This document shows positions 1 to 12,144 of a stretch of DNA of 64,000 nt, piece after piece. Under the pieces are notes generated by a model. It made no database searches and was not told the DNA's origin. It saw only the letters and a program-made list of their open reading frames with translations. The position numbers were made by a program, and so were the translations under genes. Numbering within the stretch: the first letter of the stretch is position 1; each line of letters starts with the position of its first letter. The stretch is from Bacillota bacterium. Lineage in GTDB: Bacteria; Bacillota_I; Bacilli_A; RF39; UBA660. The DNA lies in NCBI GenBank assembly GCA_015059435.1, contig SVAJ01000001.1:605132-669131 (forward strand), given 5' to 3'.

Positions 1-1
1 A

Positions 2-3000
2 TATTATGAAAAATATGGTACTGGATTCAAAGTTGGTATGGGTGCTGAAGCTATTAAAGAATTATTAAAGAAAGTAGATTTAGCTAAAGATATAGCTGAA
101 ATAGAAAAAGAATTAGAAACTGCTCAAGGACAAAAGAGAACTAGACTTCTTAAGAGATTAGATGTACTTGATGCATTCTATAAATCAGGAAATAAACCTG
201 AATGGATGATTATGGATTGTATCCCAGTTATACCTCCAGAACTTCGTCCTATGATTCAATTAGATGGTGGTCGTTTTGCAACAAGTGATTTAAATGATTT
301 ATATAGACGTGTTATTAACCGTAATAATCGTTTAAAGAAACTTATTGATTTAGGAGCTCCTGGAATCATTATTCAAAATGAAAAACGTATGTTACAAGAA
401 GCAGTAGATGCTTTATTCGATAATGGTAGACGTGGTAGAAGTGTTACAGGTGCCGGAAATCGTCCTTTGAAATCACTTTCTAGCATGTTAAAGGGTAAAC
501 AAGGTCGTTTCCGTCAAAACTTATTAGGTAAACGTGTTGACTATTCTGGACGTTCAGTTATCGTTGTTGGTCCATCATTAAAGATGTATCAATGTGGTAT
601 TCCAAAAGAAATGGCGCTAGAATTATTTAAGCCACATGTTATTCATGGTTTAGTAAGCAAAGATATTGCTCATAATATTAAAGCTGCTAAGAGACTTATT
701 GATGCTCAAGATCCAGTTGTTTGGGATATAGTAGAAGAAGTAATCAAAGAGCATCCTGTTATGTTAAACCGTGCACCTACACTACATAGACTTGGTATTC
801 AAGCATTTGAACCAATCTTAGTAGGTGGTAAAGCCATTAGACTTCATCCACTTGTTTGTCCAGCATTCAATGCGGATTTCGATGGAGACCAAATGGCTGT
901 ACACGTTCCACTTTCAGAAGAAGCACAAGCTGAAGCAAGACTTTTAATGCTTGGTTCTAACAATATCTTACATCCAAAGAGTGGAGATCCTATCGTTACT
1001 CCTTCTCAAGACATGGTTTTAGGAAACTATTATATAACTATGGAAAAAGCTGGAGAAGATGGAGAAGGTCGTGTATTTAAAGATGCTAATGAAGCATTAA
1101 TGGCATATGAAAGAAGAGAAATTACTCTTCATACTCGTATTGCTTTACCTGTTGATTCATTTAAACATAAATTATTTACTGAAAGTCAAAAAGGTAAATA
1201 TTTAGTTACAACAGTTGGTAAAATTAAATTTAATGAAATATTACCAGATTCATTTGCTTATATAAATGAACCTACTGATGATAATATTTCTAATATTACA
1301 CCAAGTAAATATTTCTTAGAAAAGGGTACTAATATTAAAGAAGCTATTGCTTCTATGGATATAGTTAAACCATTTGCTAAAGGAACATTAGAAAAAATAA
1401 TCGCTCAAGTATTTAAGCGTTATAAAACTACTGAAACATCTACAATGCTTGATAATTTAAAAGATTTAGGATTTAAATATTCTACAATTTCTGGAATTAC
1501 AGTTAGTATGGCAGATGTTGAAATTAGTAAAGATAAACATAAAATAGTTGAAGAAGCTCAAAAAGTTGTTGATAAAATTAATAAACAATATAAACGTGGT
1601 TTAATTACTGAAGAAGAAAGATTTAATAAAGTAATTGATACATGGAATAATGCAACAGATGAAGTTAAAGCTGAACTTGAAGGTGTTTCTCAAACAGATA
1701 TTGATAACCCAATCTTCATCATGATGAACTCTAAAGCTCGTGGTAATATCTCAAACTTTACTCAAGTTGCTGGTATGCGTGGTATCATGGCTAAGCCAGA
1801 TGGTACTCCAGTTGAAATTCCAATCCTTTCAAACTTTATTGAAGGACTTAGTGTTGCTGAATTCTTCTTATCTACACATGGTGCTCGTAAAGGTTCTGCC
1901 GATACAGCGTTAAAAACTGCAGATTCAGGATACTTAACACGTCGTTTAGTTGATGTTTCTCAAGATATGATTGTTAGAGAAGAAGATTGTGGTACTGATC
2001 AAGGTGTTGTTGTTCATGACTTTATCAATGAACATAATGGTTCAGTTATCGAAAGTTTAAGAGACCGTATTGTTGGTAGATATGCTAATAAGAAAGTTAT
2101 TAATCCAGAAACAAAAGAAGTTATTGTTGATAGATTACAAATGATTACTGAATCACTTGCAGATAAGATTATTGCCGCAGGAATTAAAGAAGTAGAAATA
2201 CGTACAATCTTAACATGTAATACAGCTAATGGAGTATGTCAAAAATGTTATGGACGTAACCTTGCTACAGGTAACTTAGTTGAAATCGGAGAAGCTGTAG
2301 GTGTTATGGCTGCTCAATCAATCGGTGAACCTGGTACACAGCTTACAATGCGTACTTTCCACTCTGGTGGTGTTGCGCATGGTGGTGATGCCGATATCAC
2401 TCAAGGTCTTCCACGTGTTCAAGAATTATTTGAAGCACGTAATCCTAAAGCTAAAGCTACAATTGCTGAAATTGATGGTAAAGTTACTAAGATTAAAGAA
2501 GATCATGGAAAATATAAGATTAGCATTACTAACAAGCTTGAAACTAAAGAACATATTACAAATTATGGATCTAAACTTAGTGTAGAAAAAGGTGATGAAG
2601 TAGTTTGCGGAGATAGACTTACTGAAGGTGCTATTAGTCCAAAAGAATTACTTGCTGTTACAGATCCAATTACTACACAAGAATATATCCTTAAGGAAGT
2701 ACAAAATACATATCGTTCTCAAGGTGTTGATATTTCAGATAAGCACGTTGAAATTATCGCTCGTAGAATGATTAGTAAGATTAGAATCGTTGAAGGTGGA
2801 GATACTCGTTTCTTACCTGGTAGTCTTGTTAACTTCCGTGAATTCACTGATGGAAACAAAGAAGCTATTATTAAAGGTAAAAAACCTGCTCTTGGTAAAC
2901 CAATACTTCTTGGTATTACTAAAGCTGCACTTGAAACTGATTCATTCTTATCAGCAGCATCATTCCAAGAAACTACTCGTATCTTAACTGATGCAGCTAT

Positions 3001-3169
3001 AAAAGGAAAAGTTGATACTTTATCTGGACTTAAAGAAAATGTTATCATTGGTAAATTAATACCAGCTGGTACTGGAAGTAAAGTTTATAGAGATGTTGAT
3101 TATGAACTAACTTCTGAATTTACTGATGAAGAACCATTAGAAAAGTTAGAAGATGAGTTTATGGAGTAA
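2..3169 (+). CDS. rpoC: RNA polymerase beta' subunit, 5'-truncated by window edge
   Basis: This is the 3' part of rpoC, the largest catalytic subunit of RNA polymerase. The reading frame is open from base 2, so the gene starts upstream; the first in-frame ATG (38) is internal. The active-site motif NADFDGDQM (three Mg-binding Asp) lies near 868-895. A four-Cys zinc site (DCGT near 1985, then TCNT, VCQK and KCYG near 2213-2250) precedes the bridge-helix/trigger-loop stretch with [16 protein letters not shown] near 2320-2370. The C-terminus ends with acidic residues as in other Bacilli. The gene closes the rpoB-rpoC unit, and a terminator overlaps its stop codon. Identity is certain; only the 5' end is missing. 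Confidence 0.98.
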   Translation, partial: YYEKYGTGFKVGMGAEAIKELLKKVDLAKDIAEIEKELETAQGQKRTRLLKRLDVLDAFYKSGNKPEWMIMDCIPVIPPELRPMIQLDGGRFATSDLNDLYRRVINRNNRLKKLIDLGAPGIIIQNEKRMLQEAVDALFDNGRRGRSVTGAGNRPLKSLSSMLKGKQGRFRQNLLGKRVDYSGRSVIVVGPSLKMYQCGIPKEMALELFKPHVIHGLVSKDIAHNIKAAKRLIDAQDPVVWDIVEEVIKEHPVMLNRAPTLHRLGIQAFEPILVGGKAIRLHPLVCPAFNADFDGDQMAVHVPLSEEAQAEARLLMLGSNNILHPKSGDPIVTPSQDMVLGNYYITMEKAGEDGEGRVFKDANEALMAYERREITLHTRIALPVDSFKHKLFTESQKGKYLVTTVGKIKFNEILPDSFAYINEPTDDNISNITPSKYFLEKGTNIKEAIASMDIVKPFAKGTLEKIIAQVFKRYKTTETSTMLDNLKDLGFKYSTISGITVSMADVEISKDKHKIVEEAQKVVDKINKQYKRGLITEEERFNKVIDTWNNATDEVKAELEGVSQTDIDNPIFIMMNSKARGNISNFTQVAGMRGIMAKPDGTPVEIPILSNFIEGLSVAEFFLSTHGARKGSADTALKTADSGYLTRRLVDVSQDMIVREEDCGTDQGVVVHDFINEHNGSVIESLRDRIVGRYANKKVINPETKEVIVDRLQMITESLADKIIAAGIKEVEIRTILTCNTANGVCQKCYGRNLATGNLVEIGEAVGVMAAQSIGEPGTQLTMRTFHSGGVAHGGDADITQGLPRVQELFEARNPKAKATIAEIDGKVTKIKEDHGKYKISITNKLETKEHITNYGSKLSVEKGDEVVCGDRLTEGAISPKELLAVTDPITTQEYILKEVQNTYRSQGVDISDKHVEIIARRMISKIRIVEGGDTRFLPGSLVNFREFTDGNKEAIIKGKKPALGKPILLGITKAALETDSFLSAASFQETTRILTDAAIKGKVDTLSGLKENVIIGKLIPAGTGSKVYRDVDYELTSEFTDEEPLEKLEDEFME

Positions 3170-3186
3170 GGAAACTTACTCTTTTT
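3164..3186 (+). terminator. Intrinsic terminator of rpoC
   Basis: Seven-base-pair stem GAGTAAG/CTTACTC with a GAAA loop, followed by a T run. The left arm contains the rpoC stop codon. Stem overlapping the stop codon is a repeated economy in this window. Confidence 0.8.
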
Positions 3187-3240
3187 CTTTACTTTTCCTA
3201 TTAATTTTATTAAAATTATATTAGTAAGTGAGGTAATAAT

Positions 3241-3399
3241 ATGAAATTAAATAATAAGGGATGGGGATTAACTAAATTGATTGTTTATATAGCTTTTTTC
3301 TCTTTTGTTTTAATATTTATAGCTGTTTTAGCATATAAAGCTGATAGAGTTAATCATATTAATTTAATAGATGAACAATATATTTTTAATAAAAATTAG
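3241..3399 (+). CDS. 52-residue prepilin-like small membrane protein
   Basis: A short gene between rpoC and rpsL with a plausible ribosome site (GTGAGG, 3229-3234, upstream of ATG). The product has a short polar leader containing NNKGWGLTKL, then a hydrophobic segment (about residues 14-31) and a polar tail ending in FNKN. The leader resembles the type IV prepilin N-terminus (NNKGFTLIEL), but the usual Glu5 position is Lys, so classical pilin assembly is doubtful. In many Bacilli this spot holds an L7Ae-like ribosomal protein gene, which is absent here. Function unknown; it is probably a single-pass membrane protein. Reality of the gene rests on the ribosome site and the clear membrane segment. 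Confidence 0.6.
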   Translation: MKLNNKGWGLTKLIVYIAFFSFVLIFIAVLAYKADRVNHINLIDEQYIFNKN

Positions 3400-3410
3400 T
3401 TAAAAAAATG

Positions 3411-3439
3411 TTGACTTTAGCATATTATAATGGTATATT
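3411..3439 (+). promoter_or_regulatory. Promoter of rpsL-rpsG-fusA
   Basis: TTGACT (3411-3416), 17-base spacer, TATATT (3434-3439): a near-consensus SigA-type promoter after the small gene. It would give the ribosomal protein and EF-G genes their own start, separate from rpoC. Confidence 0.7.
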
Positions 3440-3451
3440 ATAACTGCTGAT

Positions 3452-3483
3452 TAAATAGCTTTGCTTCGGCAAAGTTTTATTTA
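3452..3483 (+). promoter_or_regulatory. UUCG-capped hairpin in the rpsL leader
   Basis: TAAATAGCTTTGC and its near complement flank a TTCG tetraloop closed by C-G, with a small asymmetry in the lower stem. It lies in the 5' leader between the promoter and the rpsL ribosome site. The T stretch after it is short and broken, so it may be a weak attenuator, an RNA stabiliser or a ribosomal-protein feedback site. Role inferred only. Confidence 0.5.
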
Positions 3484-3533
3484 AAGGGTAAAATGATACA
3501 CCTGGATATGTGTAAAGAAAGGAGATATATTTT

Positions 3534-3947
3534 ATGCCTACAATTAACCAATTAGTTCGTAAAAAACGTCAAGATAAGGTTAGAAAGAGTAAAGCACCAG
3601 TGCTAGGTATGGGAGTTAACACTATAAGAAATAAAACAACTGATACTAACTCTCCTCAAAAACGTGGAGTATGTACTCGTGTTGGTACTAAGACACCTAA
3701 AAAACCAAACTCAGCATTACGTAAGTATGCTCGTGTACGTTTATCTAATGGTAAAGAAGTTGATACTTACATCCCAGGAATTGGACACAACTTACAAGAA
3801 CATAGTGTTGTTTTAATTCGTGGTGGACGTGTTAAAGACTTAATCGGTGTACGTTATCACATTATTCGTGGTACTTTAGATACTGCTGGTGTTAAAGATC
3901 GTAAACAAGGTCGTAGTAAGTATGGTGCTAAAAGACCAAAAGCTTAA
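3534..3947 (+). CDS. rpsL: 30S ribosomal protein S12
   Basis: S12 sits at the decoding centre of the small subunit. The 137-residue product carries the universally conserved [11 protein letters not shown] segment (streptomycin-site Lys) and [20 protein letters not shown]. It has the Firmicutes-type insertion ahead of [12 protein letters not shown], as in Bacillus. Start is ATG 3534 after AAAGGAGA. It heads the str operon and is followed by rpsG after 48 bases. Nothing odd; residues linked to streptomycin sensitivity look wild type. Confidence 0.98.
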   Translation: MPTINQLVRKKRQDKVRKSKAPVLGMGVNTIRNKTTDTNSPQKRGVCTRVGTKTPKKPNSALRKYARVRLSNGKEVDTYIPGIGHNLQEHSVVLIRGGRVKDLIGVRYHIIRGTLDTAGVKDRKQGRSKYGAKRPKA

Positions 3948-3995
3948 ACAAAAAAATAAATAAAAGTTATAAAATAGATGAAGGGAGGAATTTAA

Positions 3996-4463
3996 ATGCG
4001 TAAGAGACGTGCAGTAAAAAGAGATGTTTTACCAGATCCAATATATAAATCAAAAGTTGTTACTAAGTTAATTAACTCTATTATGTTAGATGGTAAAAAA
4101 GGAATTGCTCAATCAATAGTTTATGAAGCATTTGATACAGTTAAAGAAAAAACTGGTAATGATCCATTAGAAGTATTTACTACTGCAATGGAAAATATTA
4201 CACCACAACTTGAAGTTAAGTCTCGTCGTGTTGGTGGTTCTAACTATCAAGTACCAATTGAAGTTACACCAGCTAGAGGTTTAACATTAGCGTTAAGATG
4301 GATAACTAAATATTCTCGTGAACGTGGTGGAAAAGGTATGGCTGATAAATTAGCCAATGAAATAATTGATGCATCTAATGGTACAGGTGCTTCAGTTAAA
4401 AAACGTGAAGATACTCATAGAATGGCAGAAGCTAATAAGGCTTTCGCACATTATAGATGGTAG
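3996..4463 (+). CDS. rpsG: 30S ribosomal protein S7
   Basis: S7 nucleates assembly of the 30S head by binding the 3' domain of 16S rRNA and contacts E-site tRNA. The 155-residue length is the usual one for Bacilli. It shows the family start [15 protein letters not shown], the core [15 protein letters not shown] and the C-terminal [16 protein letters not shown] follows AAGGGAGGAA. It lies between rpsL and fusA in the standard str order, 15 bases ahead of fusA. Confidence 0.98.
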   Translation: MRKRRAVKRDVLPDPIYKSKVVTKLINSIMLDGKKGIAQSIVYEAFDTVKEKTGNDPLEVFTTAMENITPQLEVKSRRVGGSNYQVPIEVTPARGLTLALRWITKYSRERGGKGMADKLANEIIDASNGTGASVKKREDTHRMAEANKAFAHYRW

Positions 4464-4478
4464 GAAGGGAGTCATAAT

Positions 4479-6548
4479 ATGGCAAGAGATACGTCTTTAG
4501 AAAAGACAAGAAATATTGGAATCATGGCTCATATCGATGCAGGTAAAACTACTTGTACTGAAAGAATCTTATTCCATACTGGAGTTACTCATAAAATAGG
4601 AGAAACTCATGATGGTGAATCTCAAATGGACTGGATGGCACAAGAACAAGAACGTGGTATTACTATCACTTCTGCAGCTACTACAGCTCATTGGAAAGGT
4701 TACCGTTTAAATATTATCGATACTCCTGGACACGTAGACTTTACTATTGAAGTTAGTCGTAGTCTTCGTGTATTAGATGGTTCAGTTGCATTAATCGATG
4801 CACAAGCAGGAGTTGAACCTCAAACTGAAACAGTTTGGAGACAAGCATCTGAATTTAAAGTTCCAAGAATTATTTTTGCAAATAAGATGGATAAAATGGG
4901 TGCAAACTTTGAATATAGTTTAAAAACTATCGATGAACGTTTAGGAGTTAATGCTAAACCTATCGAATGGCCAATTGGTGCTGAAGCAGACTTCACTGGA
5001 GTTATTGATTTAGTTACTATGAAGGCTTACAAATATGATGGACAACAAGCAGAAAATCCAGAAGAAATTGAAATCCCTGCAGATTTAAAAGATATAGCTG
5101 AAGAAAAGAGAGCTGAATTAATTGAAGCTGTTGCTGAATTTGATGATGAAATGATGATGACTTACCTTGATGGTGGAGAAGTTTCAATTGAAATGATCAA
5201 AAAAGCTATTAGAACAGGTACATTAAAGGCTGAGTTCTTCCCAGTTATGTGTGGTACTGCTTTAGGTAATAAAGGTATTAAATTATTACTAGATGCAGTT
5301 TTAGATTATCTACCAAGTCCATTAGATATTGAATCTATTAAAGGAACTACTTTAGATGGTAAAGAAGAAGTTCGTCATCCAAGTGATAGTGAACCATTCG
5401 CTGCATTAGCATTTAAAGTTATGACTGATCCATTCGTTGGACGTTTAACATTCTTCAGAGTTTATTCTGGACACTTATCAAGTGGTTCTTATGTATTAAA
5501 CTCTACAAAAGATTCAAAAGAAAGAATTGGACGTATTCTTCAAATGCATGCTAATACTCGTAAAGAAATTAGTGATGTATATACTGGAGATATTGCTGCA
5601 GCTGTTGGTCTTAAGAATACTACTACAGGAGATTCATTATGTGATGAAAAGAAACCAATTATCTTAGAGTCAATGGAATTCCCTGAACCAGTTATTCAAT
5701 TAGCTGTTGAACCAAAATCAAAAGCTGATCAAGATAAAATGGCTTTAGCTCTTCAAAAATTAGCTGAAGAAGATCCAACATTCAAAGTTCATACTGATCA
5801 TGAAACTGGTCAAACAGTTATTGCTGGTATGGGTGAGTTACACTTAGACGTATTAGTAGATCGTATGAAACGTGAATTTAATGTTGAAGCTAATGTTGGA
5901 GCTCCACAAGTTGCTTACCGTGAAACAATTAAAGGTACTGCTGAATGTGAAGGTAAGTATATTAAACAATCTGGTGGTCGTGGACAATATGGACACGTTT
6001 GGGTTAAATTTGAGCCAAATCCAGATAAAGGTTATGAATTTGTTGACGAAATCGTTGGTGGTGTTGTTCCTCGTGAATACATTCCAGTTGTTGACAAAGG
6101 ATTACAAGAAGCTATGCAAACAGGTGTACTTGCAGGTTACCCTATGATCGATGTTAAGGCTACATTATATGATGGTTCTTACCATGATGTAGACTCTAAT
6201 GAAATGGCATTCAAAATTGCTGCAAGCTTTGCATTAAAAGAAGCTAGAAATAAATGTAATCCAGTATTACTAGAACCAATAATGAAAGTTGATGTTACTA
6301 CACCAGATGAATATTTTGGTAATGTAATGGGAGACTTAACTTCTCGTCGTGGTAAACCACTAGGACAAGAAAGTCAAGGTAACGCTGTTAAATTAAGCGC
6401 TATGGTTCCACTTTCAGAAATGTTCGGATATGCAACTAACCTTCGTTCTAATACACAAGGTCGTGCTACATTCATTATGATATTTGATCATTATGAAGAA
6501 GTTCCAAAGAATATTGCTGAAGAAATAATTAAAAAGAGTGGAAATTAA
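4479..6548 (+). CDS. fusA: Elongation factor G
   Basis: EF-G is the GTPase that drives ribosomal translocation and, with RRF, recycling. The 689-residue product has intact G motifs: AHIDAGKT (P-loop), [13 protein letters not shown] and NKMD in the first 150 residues. Domain IV ([16 protein letters not shown] region) and the C-terminal domain V are complete. Ribosome site GGAAGGGAG precedes ATG 4479. It is the third gene of the rpsL-rpsG-fusA unit; tuf follows after 84 bases holding a separate promoter. Confidence 0.98.
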   Translation: MARDTSLEKTRNIGIMAHIDAGKTTCTERILFHTGVTHKIGETHDGESQMDWMAQEQERGITITSAATTAHWKGYRLNIIDTPGHVDFTIEVSRSLRVLDGSVALIDAQAGVEPQTETVWRQASEFKVPRIIFANKMDKMGANFEYSLKTIDERLGVNAKPIEWPIGAEADFTGVIDLVTMKAYKYDGQQAENPEEIEIPADLKDIAEEKRAELIEAVAEFDDEMMMTYLDGGEVSIEMIKKAIRTGTLKAEFFPVMCGTALGNKGIKLLLDAVLDYLPSPLDIESIKGTTLDGKEEVRHPSDSEPFAALAFKVMTDPFVGRLTFFRVYSGHLSSGSYVLNSTKDSKERIGRILQMHANTRKEISDVYTGDIAAAVGLKNTTTGDSLCDEKKPIILESMEFPEPVIQLAVEPKSKADQDKMALALQKLAEEDPTFKVHTDHETGQTVIAGMGELHLDVLVDRMKREFNVEANVGAPQVAYRETIKGTAECEGKYIKQSGGRGQYGHVWVKFEPNPDKGYEFVDEIVGGVVPREYIPVVDKGLQEAMQTGVLAGYPMIDVKATLYDGSYHDVDSNEMAFKIAASFALKEARNKCNPVLLEPIMKVDVTTPDEYFGNVMGDLTSRRGKPLGQESQGNAVKLSAMVPLSEMFGYATNLRSNTQGRATFIMIFDHYEEVPKNIAEEIIKKSGN

Positions 6549-6568
6549 TTAAAAGTGTATCAAAATAG

Positions 6569-6597
6569 TTGAATTTTATTCAATTATTAGATAAAAT
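6569..6597 (+). promoter_or_regulatory. Promoter of tuf
   Basis: TTGAAT (6569-6574), 17-base spacer, TAAAAT (6592-6597), in the gap between fusA and tuf. It would allow EF-Tu, needed in excess over EF-G, to be transcribed separately. Confidence 0.6.
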
Positions 6598-6632
6598 ATA
6601 TGTTGTAAATTAAAAGAGGAGGAAATTTAATT

Positions 6633-7817
6633 ATGGCAAAAGAAAAATTTGATCGTTCAAAACCACATGTTAACATTGGTACAATTGGACACGTAGATCA
6701 TGGTAAAACTACTTTAACTGCTGCTATTACTAAATGTTTATCAGGAAAAAACGGAAATGAAGCTGTTGATTTCGCAAACATTGATAAAGCACCAGAAGAA
6801 AGAGAACGTGGTATCACTATCAATACTGCTCACGTTGAGTATAGTACTGATAATAGACATTACGCTCACGTAGACTGCCCAGGACATGCTGACTATGTTA
6901 AAAACATGATTACTGGAGCAGCTCAAATGGATGGAGCAATCTTAGTTATTGCTGCTACAGATGGACCTATGGCACAAACTCGTGAACACATCTTACTTGC
7001 TAGACAAGTTGGAGTACCTAAAATGGTTGTATTCATGAACAAATGTGATATGGTTGATGATCCAGAATTATTAGACTTAGTAGAAATGGAAATTCGTGAT
7101 TTATTAAACGAATATGGATTTGAAGGAGACGATACTCCAATTATCCGTGGATCTGCTCTTAAAGCTCTTGAAGGAGATGCTGAATGGGTTGGTAAGATTG
7201 ATGAATTAATGGAAGCTGTTGATTCTTGGATTCCAACTCCAGAAAGAGATAATGCTAAACCTTTCTTAATGAGTATCGAAGATGTATTCACAATCACTGG
7301 TCGTGGTACTGTTGTTACTGGACGTGTTGAACGTGGACAATTAAAACTTAACGATGAAGTTGAAATCGTTGGTATTAAAGAAACTAAGAAAACAGTTGTT
7401 ACTGGAATTGAAATGTTCCGTAAACAATTAGATTATGCTGAAGCAGGAGACAATGCTGGTGTATTATTACGTGGTATTTCTCGTGAAGAAGTTGAACGTG
7501 GACAAGTTCTTGCTAAACCAGGAAGTGTTACACCTCATCATAAATTCAAAGCTACAGTATACGTTCTAAGTAAAGAAGAAGGTGGACGTCATACTCCATT
7601 CTTCAACAACTATCGTCCTCAATTCTATTTCAGAACTACAGACGTAACTGGTGTAATTACTTTACCAGCTGGAACTGAAATGGTAATGCCAGGAGATAAC
7701 GTTGATATGGAAGTTGAATTAATCCATTCAATCGCACTTGAACAAGGAACTAAATTCTCTATTCGTGAGGGTGGACGTACTGTTGGTGCTGGTAACGTTA
7801 CTGAAATCGTTGAATAA
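6633..7817 (+). CDS. tuf: Elongation factor Tu
   Basis: EF-Tu delivers aminoacyl-tRNA to the ribosomal A site. The 394-residue product has [21 protein letters not shown] and NKCD, followed by the two beta-barrel domains and the conserved end [19 protein letters not shown] 6633 follows a strong GAGGAGG site. The gene is rich in favoured codons (GGT, CGT, GAA), consistent with very high expression. It ends the str cluster and is followed by two terminators. Confidence 0.98.
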   Translation: MAKEKFDRSKPHVNIGTIGHVDHGKTTLTAAITKCLSGKNGNEAVDFANIDKAPEERERGITINTAHVEYSTDNRHYAHVDCPGHADYVKNMITGAAQMDGAILVIAATDGPMAQTREHILLARQVGVPKMVVFMNKCDMVDDPELLDLVEMEIRDLLNEYGFEGDDTPIIRGSALKALEGDAEWVGKIDELMEAVDSWIPTPERDNAKPFLMSIEDVFTITGRGTVVTGRVERGQLKLNDEVEIVGIKETKKTVVTGIEMFRKQLDYAEAGDNAGVLLRGISREEVERGQVLAKPGSVTPHHKFKATVYVLSKEEGGRHTPFFNNYRPQFYFRTTDVTGVITLPAGTEMVMPGDNVDMEVELIHSIALEQGTKFSIREGGRTVGAGNVTEIVE

Positions 7818-7825
7818 TAAAATAA

Positions 7826-7848
7826 AGAGCGTATAGCTCTTTTTTTTT
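7826..7848 (+). terminator. Terminator of tuf
   Basis: AGAGC / GCTCT stem with a five-base loop, followed by eight T. A second hairpin follows at once. Confidence 0.8.
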
Positions 7849-7856
7849 GTATATTA

Positions 7857-7882
7857 AAAGATCACATTAGTGATCTTTTTTA
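7857..7882. terminator. Bidirectional terminator between tuf and the FemABX gene
   Basis: A-rich arm, stem GATCAC/GTGATC with loop ATTA, then a T run. The symmetric A/T flanks let it stop transcripts from both tuf (plus) and the convergent gene ending at 7867 (minus). Confidence 0.75.
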
Positions 7883-9117
7883 TTTTTATTAAAGTTTTTA
7901 TATAAATTGAACGCAAAGTTGTTTAATATAATATCAAATTCACCTATATATTCTGTTACTATGGAATTAAATCCTAGTTTTGATTCATTTAGTCCACTAT
8001 ATTTATTTTGTTTTCTAAATAGACCAACAACGGCATTTAAATTCAAATATTTATAGCCATTTTTATTATAATCATCAATCATTCTCCATCTTAATAGATA
8101 GTTAGCGTTTAAATAGCTATATTCTTTATTAAAGCCATCGATTATTATGTGAGCAGCATTATCATATTTCATAACTATTGCACCAGCAATAATCATACCA
8201 TCTGGATATTTCTTCAATAGTTCAGTAGAAACTATCAAGTTGTTTTTATATGTATTTAATAGTTTATCAGAATCCATTTTCTTATTTAATAAATTATTTC
8301 TTTCTGTGGGATCTAAATATGGATTTTGGATTGCTTCTGCCATCTTATCGTTTTTGCTCATTTCTTTTTCATAAGCACGTCTACTATTAACTACAAATAT
8401 TTCAGTATTTATTTTGGAATAATAGACATCTATTTTATCACCATAACATTTAATTAAACGATTATAGTATCCTATAGGTTTATTAGTTTTATTTTTGATT
8501 AATTGATATAGTTCTTTTATGTCTTTGTTTTCATCTTTGAAAACCTCAACTCCAGAGTTTGAAGCTTTTCTTATTTTATGTCTAGTTCTTTTATCAAAAT
8601 TAACAAATATTTCTCTAATATCTTTTCCTAATACAGTTATAGCTTGCCATCTAGGTTTTTCATCCTCGAAGTATTTAGTTTTACCTTTATAATTAAATCC
8701 AGCACTTTTAAGATTAGCCATTATTAAGTCAGATTGATTATTGAAGTTTATTATATTCCCATCTTTATCTCTAACTGTAAGTGGGATATAAGGATCAATT
8801 CTTAATAACATTATACCTTGTTTACCTAGTGTTTTTTTTATGTTTGAAACTAAGTCTGCAACTTGATCTGTTTTTTCATAATTAAATAGTATTCCACGTG
8901 GTGCATATGCTACTTTATAGTTCATAAATACTTGTTTATATAAAATTAGACTGGCACCTATTAAGATGTTAGCTTCATTTATGATACCAATATATTGAAT
9001 GTTATAGTCAAATTTTGACATTAATAGTCCATATTCTGGTGTTTGATAGTAACTTCTATATTTATGTTTACTAGCAAATTTTTCAAATTGTTCAGGCCTT
9101 ATTGATACTATTCTCAT
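7867..9117 (-). CDS. FemABX-type peptidoglycan bridge aminoacyltransferase (divergent copy)
   Basis: FemABX enzymes transfer amino acids from tRNA to the lipid II stem peptide to build the cross-bridge at the inner membrane face. The 416-residue product follows the family plan: an N-terminal GNAT-like half with YAPRGILFNY and IDPYIP near residues 70-110, EKPRWQAIT near 150, KRTRHKIRKA near 175, a charged helical insertion near 245-290, and a second GNAT-like half ending with a GEFDIILN motif. It is more divergent than the two tandem copies at 55.2-57.8 kb, lacking their YNFYG-type segment, so its donor or acceptor may differ. ATG 9117 is used; the gene stands alone and converges on tuf. Confidence 0.85.
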   Translation of the reverse strand: MRIVSIRPEQFEKFASKHKYRSYYQTPEYGLLMSKFDYNIQYIGIINEANILIGASLILYKQVFMNYKVAYAPRGILFNYEKTDQVADLVSNIKKTLGKQGIMLLRIDPYIPLTVRDKDGNIINFNNQSDLIMANLKSAGFNYKGKTKYFEDEKPRWQAITVLGKDIREIFVNFDKRTRHKIRKASNSGVEVFKDENKDIKELYQLIKNKTNKPIGYYNRLIKCYGDKIDVYYSKINTEIFVVNSRRAYEKEMSKNDKMAEAIQNPYLDPTERNNLLNKKMDSDKLLNTYKNNLIVSTELLKKYPDGMIIAGAIVMKYDNAAHIIIDGFNKEYSYLNANYLLRWRMIDDYNKNGYKYLNLNAVVGLFRKQNKYSGLNESKLGFNSIVTEYIGEFDIILNNFAFNLYKNFNKNKKDH

Positions 9118-9199
9118 ACTTAATCTCCTATCATGAGTATTATATCATATTAGGTTATTTTCTTTCAATATTTAGTATGTATTTATCTTTGTTTTATAG

Positions 9200-10453
<1,254 letters not shown>

Positions 10454-10454
10454 T

Positions 10455-10483
10455 TTGACATATCTTCTTAAATGTATTATTAT
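10455..10483 (+). promoter_or_regulatory. Promoter of the proS T-box transcript
   Basis: TTGACA (10455-10460), 17-base spacer, TATTAT (10478-10483). It begins just after the eno stop codon and drives the T-box leader. Confidence 0.75.
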
Positions 10484-10489
10484 ATATAC

Positions 10490-10680
10490 AGTAAAAACGA
10501 AAGAAAGACCATAATATTATTAGCTCTTATGTCAGTGAGTTAAGGATAGTGTGAACTTAATCTTAATCTAATAGTATTCCTACCTTTCTAGTGATTTATT
10601 TCCGGTTAGTTACCGTTATCAAGAAAAGTTAAATTAAGGATGGTACCGTGTGTTTACACGCCTTTGGTATCATCTTTTTT
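10490..10680 (+). promoter_or_regulatory. T-box riboswitch, proline specifier
   Basis: A tRNA-sensing leader. Stem I can be drawn from GAAAG / CTTTC and AATATTATTA / TAATAGTATT, leaving CCT (10579-10581) followed by A in the 3' side of the specifier loop, a proline codon that matches proS downstream. The T-box signature AAGGATGGTACCG (about 10636-10648) pairs in the terminator GATGGTACC/GGTATCATC followed by six T, or alternatively forms the antiterminator when uncharged tRNA-Pro binds. Structure is by eye. Confidence 0.92.
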
Positions 10681-10699
10681 ATGTTTAAGGAGGATTTAT

Positions 10700-12124
10700 A
10701 TGAAAAACAATGCAATTACAAGTAGAGATGTGGATTTTGCTAAATGGTATACAGATGTAGTTAGAGCGGCTAAACTTGCTGATTATACTTCTGTTAAGGG
10801 GTGTATTGCAATAGAACCTAATGGATATGCAATATGGGAAAAGATGCAACAAATATTAGATAAAAAATTTAAAGAACTAGGACATGTTAATTGTCAGATG
10901 CCACTTCTTATTCCAGAAAATTTATTAAATAAAGAAAAAGATTTAGTAGAAGGTTTTGCTCCTGAGGTTGCATGGGTTACAGAAGGTGGAAAAAAGACTT
11001 TAGATGAAAGACTTTGTATTAGACCGACTAGTGAAACTTTATTCTGTGATTATTATAAAACACATGTTAAATCTCATAGAGATTTACCAATGCTATATAA
11101 TCAATGGTGTAATGTATTAAGATGGGAAAAAGAAACTAGACCATTTTTAAGAAGTAGGGAATTTTTATGGCAAGAAGGTCATACTATTCATGCAACTGCA
11201 GAAGAAGCTATTAAAGAAACTGATCAAATGATGGAAGTTTATAAGTGGTTTCATCATGAAATTCTTGCTATTCCATCTATAGTTGGTAAGAAGACTGAGA
11301 AAGAGAAGTTTGCAGGAGCAGAGTATACTCTAACAAATGAAGCTTTAATGTATAATGGAGTAGCTTTACAAGCTGGTACATCTCATTATTTTGGACAAAA
11401 GTTTTCTAGTGCTTATGATGTTAAATTTACTAATAAAGATAATAAAGAAGAATTTGTATATCAAACATCTTGGGGTACTACTACTCGAATGATTGGTGGA
11501 TTAATAATGGTTCATAGTGATGATTATGGATTAGTACTTCCTCCAAGAATAGCTCCAAAGCAAGTAGTAATTATTCCAATAGGTGAAAGTGAAGAAGTAG
11601 AAAGTTTATCTAATAAGTTTAAAGAAGAATTAGTAGCTAAAGATATTACTGCATATATTGATAATAGTGAAAAATCTCCAGGATTTAAGTTTGCTGAAGC
11701 TGAAGTTAATGGTATCCCTGTAAGAATTGAAGTAGGCAAGAGAGATTTAGAAAATGGAACTATTACTATTGCTAGACGTGATACAAGAGAAAAAGTTAAT
11801 GTATCAAGTGATATAGATATAGTAGAATATGTTACTGATTTATTAGAAACTATTCAAAAAGATATGTATAATAGAGCGTTAGAAAAACGTGATTCTTTAA
11901 CTTTTGAAGCACATAACTTGGATGATATGGAAAGAATATTAAATACTCAGCCAGGATTTATTCATGCTATGTGGTGTGGTGATAAAGAATGTGAAGAGAA
12001 GGTTAAAGAAATTAAAGGATGCAAATCTAGATGTATTTTAGAAGAAGCAGAAAAAATAGATGACAAGTGTGTAGTTTGTGGAAAAGAAGCAAAACACCAT
12101 GTTGTTTGGGGAATACAATATTAA
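10700..12124 (+). CDS. proS: Prolyl-tRNA synthetase, short archaeal/eukaryote-like type
   Basis: Charges tRNA-Pro with proline. ATG 10700 follows AAGGAGGA; reading upstream of it would run through the T-box terminator. The 474-residue product is the compact ProRS type: class II core with RPTSETLFC and LRWEKETRPFLRSREFLWQEGHT (near residues 110-160), TSWGTTTRMIGG (motif 3 region), an anticodon-binding domain, and a C-terminal zinc-like domain with Cys pairs (CGDKEC, CKSRC, CVVC) ending in VVWGIQY. It lacks the INS editing insertion of the long bacterial type, so misacylated Ala-tRNA-Pro would need a trans editor. Controlled by the T-box just upstream. Confidence 0.96.
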   Translation: MKNNAITSRDVDFAKWYTDVVRAAKLADYTSVKGCIAIEPNGYAIWEKMQQILDKKFKELGHVNCQMPLLIPENLLNKEKDLVEGFAPEVAWVTEGGKKTLDERLCIRPTSETLFCDYYKTHVKSHRDLPMLYNQWCNVLRWEKETRPFLRSREFLWQEGHTIHATAEEAIKETDQMMEVYKWFHHEILAIPSIVGKKTEKEKFAGAEYTLTNEALMYNGVALQAGTSHYFGQKFSSAYDVKFTNKDNKEEFVYQTSWGTTTRMIGGLIMVHSDDYGLVLPPRIAPKQVVIIPIGESEEVESLSNKFKEELVAKDITAYIDNSEKSPGFKFAEAEVNGIPVRIEVGKRDLENGTITIARRDTREKVNVSSDIDIVEYVTDLLETIQKDMYNRALEKRDSLTFEAHNLDDMERILNTQPGFIHAMWCGDKECEEKVKEIKGCKSRCILEEAEKIDDKCVVCGKEAKHHVVWGIQY

Positions 12125-12144
12125 TACAATTTTAGGGGGACTCG

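Noticed and set aside
2719-3048. Minus-strand frame inside rpoC
   Set aside because: It lies fully opposite a conserved gene, has no ribosome site, and reads as a shadow of rpoC codons.
5872-6147. Plus-strand frame in another phase within fusA
   Set aside because: Overlaps the conserved EF-G domain IV; product is a Leu/Val-rich shadow.
6923-7297. Minus-strand frame opposite tuf
   Set aside because: Complement of highly conserved EF-Tu; no ribosome site.
10640-10699. Extended start of proS into the T-box
   Set aside because: The extension translates the terminator hairpin; the ribosome site lies just before ATG 10700.
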